Part shown: positions 5,506 to 6,397 of the stretch, piece by piece | How the letters are laid out: every line of letters begins with the position of its first letter | Position numbering within the stretch: the stretch's first letter is position 1 | Source: JAKBCQ01 sp021807585 | Lineage (GTDB): Bacteria > Planctomycetota > Planctomycetia > Isosphaerales > Isosphaeraceae | DNA: 6,397 nucleotides | Assembly: GCA_027325115.1 (NCBI GenBank) | Contig: DAHWFG010000244.1 | Location: 1 to 6,397, forward strand | Reading direction: 5' to 3' | Translations under genes and position numbers: made by a program | Notes under the pieces: model-generated | What the model saw: only the letters and a program-made list of their open reading frames with translations | What the model was told of the DNA's origin: nothing | The model's database searches: none

Positions 5506-6397
5506 CGGCCGGGTTTCGCGCCGCGGCGGTTCGATCGGGAATCAAACCATCGGGATCGCCCGATCTGGCGCTTTTCGTCGCCTCCAACCCGTGCGCCGCG
5601 GCGGGAGTCTTCACGACCAATCGGCTCGCCGCGGCGCCCGTTCGCTGGGATCGACGCATCGTTCCTTCCGAATCGATCATGGGGGTCGCGATCAACGCGG
5701 GAAACGCCAACGCCGCGACCGGCGACGAGGGCCTGCGCAACGCCCAAGCGACCGCCGAGACGCTCGCCGCCAAGATCGGCTGCGATCCCGATCAAATCCT
5801 CGTCGCTTCGACGGGAATCATCGGCCGGCAATTACCGATGGATAAGCTGACCGCGGGGGTCGGAGCGGCGTTCGATCGATTGACGACCGATCAGGAGAGT
5901 TTTTTCGACGCGGCGCACGCGATCCTGACGACCGACACGCGGATCAAAGTCGCTTCGCGCGGGCTCACGCTCGACGGTCGCGCGATCAACCTTCTTGGGA
6001 TCGCCAAAGGCGCGGCGATGATGGGCCCGAAGATGGCGACGATGCTCGCGTTCGTACTCACCGACGCCGCCGTCGCATCGGCCGATCTTGACGCGATCCT
6101 CCGCGCCTCGGTCGACGAATCGTTTCATTGCATCTCGGTCGAGGGACACACGAGTACCAACGACACCGTGCTGTTACTGGCGTCGGGCGCCGCGGGGGGC
6201 TCGCGACTCGCGGGTGAATCGCTCGCGTCGTTCGCCGCTTCGGTCGCCGATTTATGCCGCGAACTGGCGCGGATGATTCCCGACGACGGCGAGGGCGCCA
6301 CGCATTTGATCACGATCGACGTATCGGGATGCCGCACGCGCGAGGACGCTCGAGCGATCGCCAAGACCGTCGCCGAAAGCGCGCTCGTCAAAACGGC
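5487..6397 (+). CDS. argJ: ArgJ glutamate N-acetyltransferase/ornithine acetyltransferase, C-terminus cut off by window edge
   Basis: The frame is open from ATG 5487 to the edge: 303 codons plus two bases; the family is near 400 residues, so about 100 are missing. ArgJ transfers acetyl from N-acetylornithine to glutamate, recycling acetyl in cytoplasmic arginine synthesis; bifunctional forms also use acetyl-CoA. Motifs in order: GFRAAAVRSGIK (9-20), NAGNANAATG (70-79), STGIIG (108-113) with the oxyanion-hole Thr109-Gly110, TTDTRIK (148-154), the AKGAAMMGPKMATML block (173-187), HTSTNDTVLLL (221-231) and DDGEGAT (266-272). Family knowledge makes Thr185 the nucleophile exposed by self-cleavage after Ala184, with Lys174 and Glu269 supporting. 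The usual Asn before MATML is Lys182, and Pro before Lys in TTDTxPK is Ile153; I expect neither to inactivate it. The first codons (ATA, CTA, TAT) are rare for this GC-rich gene, but the distance to GFRAA suits this start. The SDR gene ends 41 bases upstream. Confidence 0.95.
   Translation, partial: MILYHIPAGFRAAAVRSGIKPSGSPDLALFVASNPCAAAGVFTTNRLAAAPVRWDRRIVPSESIMGVAINAGNANAATGDEGLRNAQATAETLAAKIGCDPDQILVASTGIIGRQLPMDKLTAGVGAAFDRLTTDQESFFDAAHAILTTDTRIKVASRGLTLDGRAINLLGIAKGAAMMGPKMATMLAFVLTDAAVASADLDAILRASVDESFHCISVEGHTSTNDTVLLLASGAAGGSRLAGESLASFAASVADLCRELARMIPDDGEGATHLITIDVSGCRTREDARAIAKTVAESALVKT

Noticed and set aside
707..6397. Frequent CGATCG/GATC words, reminiscent of the cyanobacterial HIP1 octamer
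   Set aside because: Full GCGATCGC is rare here and the shorter word is explained by preferred codons such as ATC GAT and GCG ATC; no genome-wide count is available to show over-representation.

Overview
The window reads as a GC-rich chromosomal segment from a planctomycete (Planctomycetota, possibly near Isosphaeraceae or Gemmataceae). The strongest clue is a 716-residue secreted, cysteine-rich protein built from YTV-type 16-residue repeats, a repeat style I know only from this phylum. A second exported protein with a Met/Gly-rich tail and weak or absent Shine-Dalgarno sequences at some genes fit the same origin. I see no rRNA, tRNA, CRISPR array, insertion sequence or prophage gene.

Layout, left to right. 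(1) Positions 1-443, minus strand: 5' part of a gene for an exported protein with a Met/Gly-rich tail, cut by the window edge. (2) 444-706: divergent intergenic region. (3) 707-1978, plus: a threonine synthase-family PLP enzyme. (4) 1979-2088: convergent gap with two perfect hairpins, one placed to terminate both flanking genes. (5) 2089-4239, minus: the YTV-repeat protein. (6) 4240-4674: divergent intergenic region without a convincing gene. (7) 4675-5445, plus: a classical short-chain dehydrogenase/reductase (SDR). (8) 5446-5486: a 41-base, very AT-rich gap. (9) 5487-6397, plus: argJ (glutamate N-acetyltransferase/ornithine acetyltransferase), cut by the right edge before its last roughly 100 residues.

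Two themes are interleaved. thrC and argJ are amino-acid biosynthesis genes; the SDR lies just ahead of argJ and may be co-transcribed with it, though no metabolic link is evident. The YTV protein and the Met/Gly protein are exported and are likely envelope or surface components.

The most notable biology is the internal organisation of the YTV protein. It has two long arrays that keep an exact 16-residue (48-bp) register without indels, separated by a non-repeat cysteine module. Cysteine content steps up from N to C terminus: none, then about one per repeat, then about two per repeat at alternating 7/9 spacing, then a Cys/Pro tail. This looks like a graded disulfide ladder in a cell-wall protein. 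That interpretation is inference; the spacing is seen directly in the sequence.
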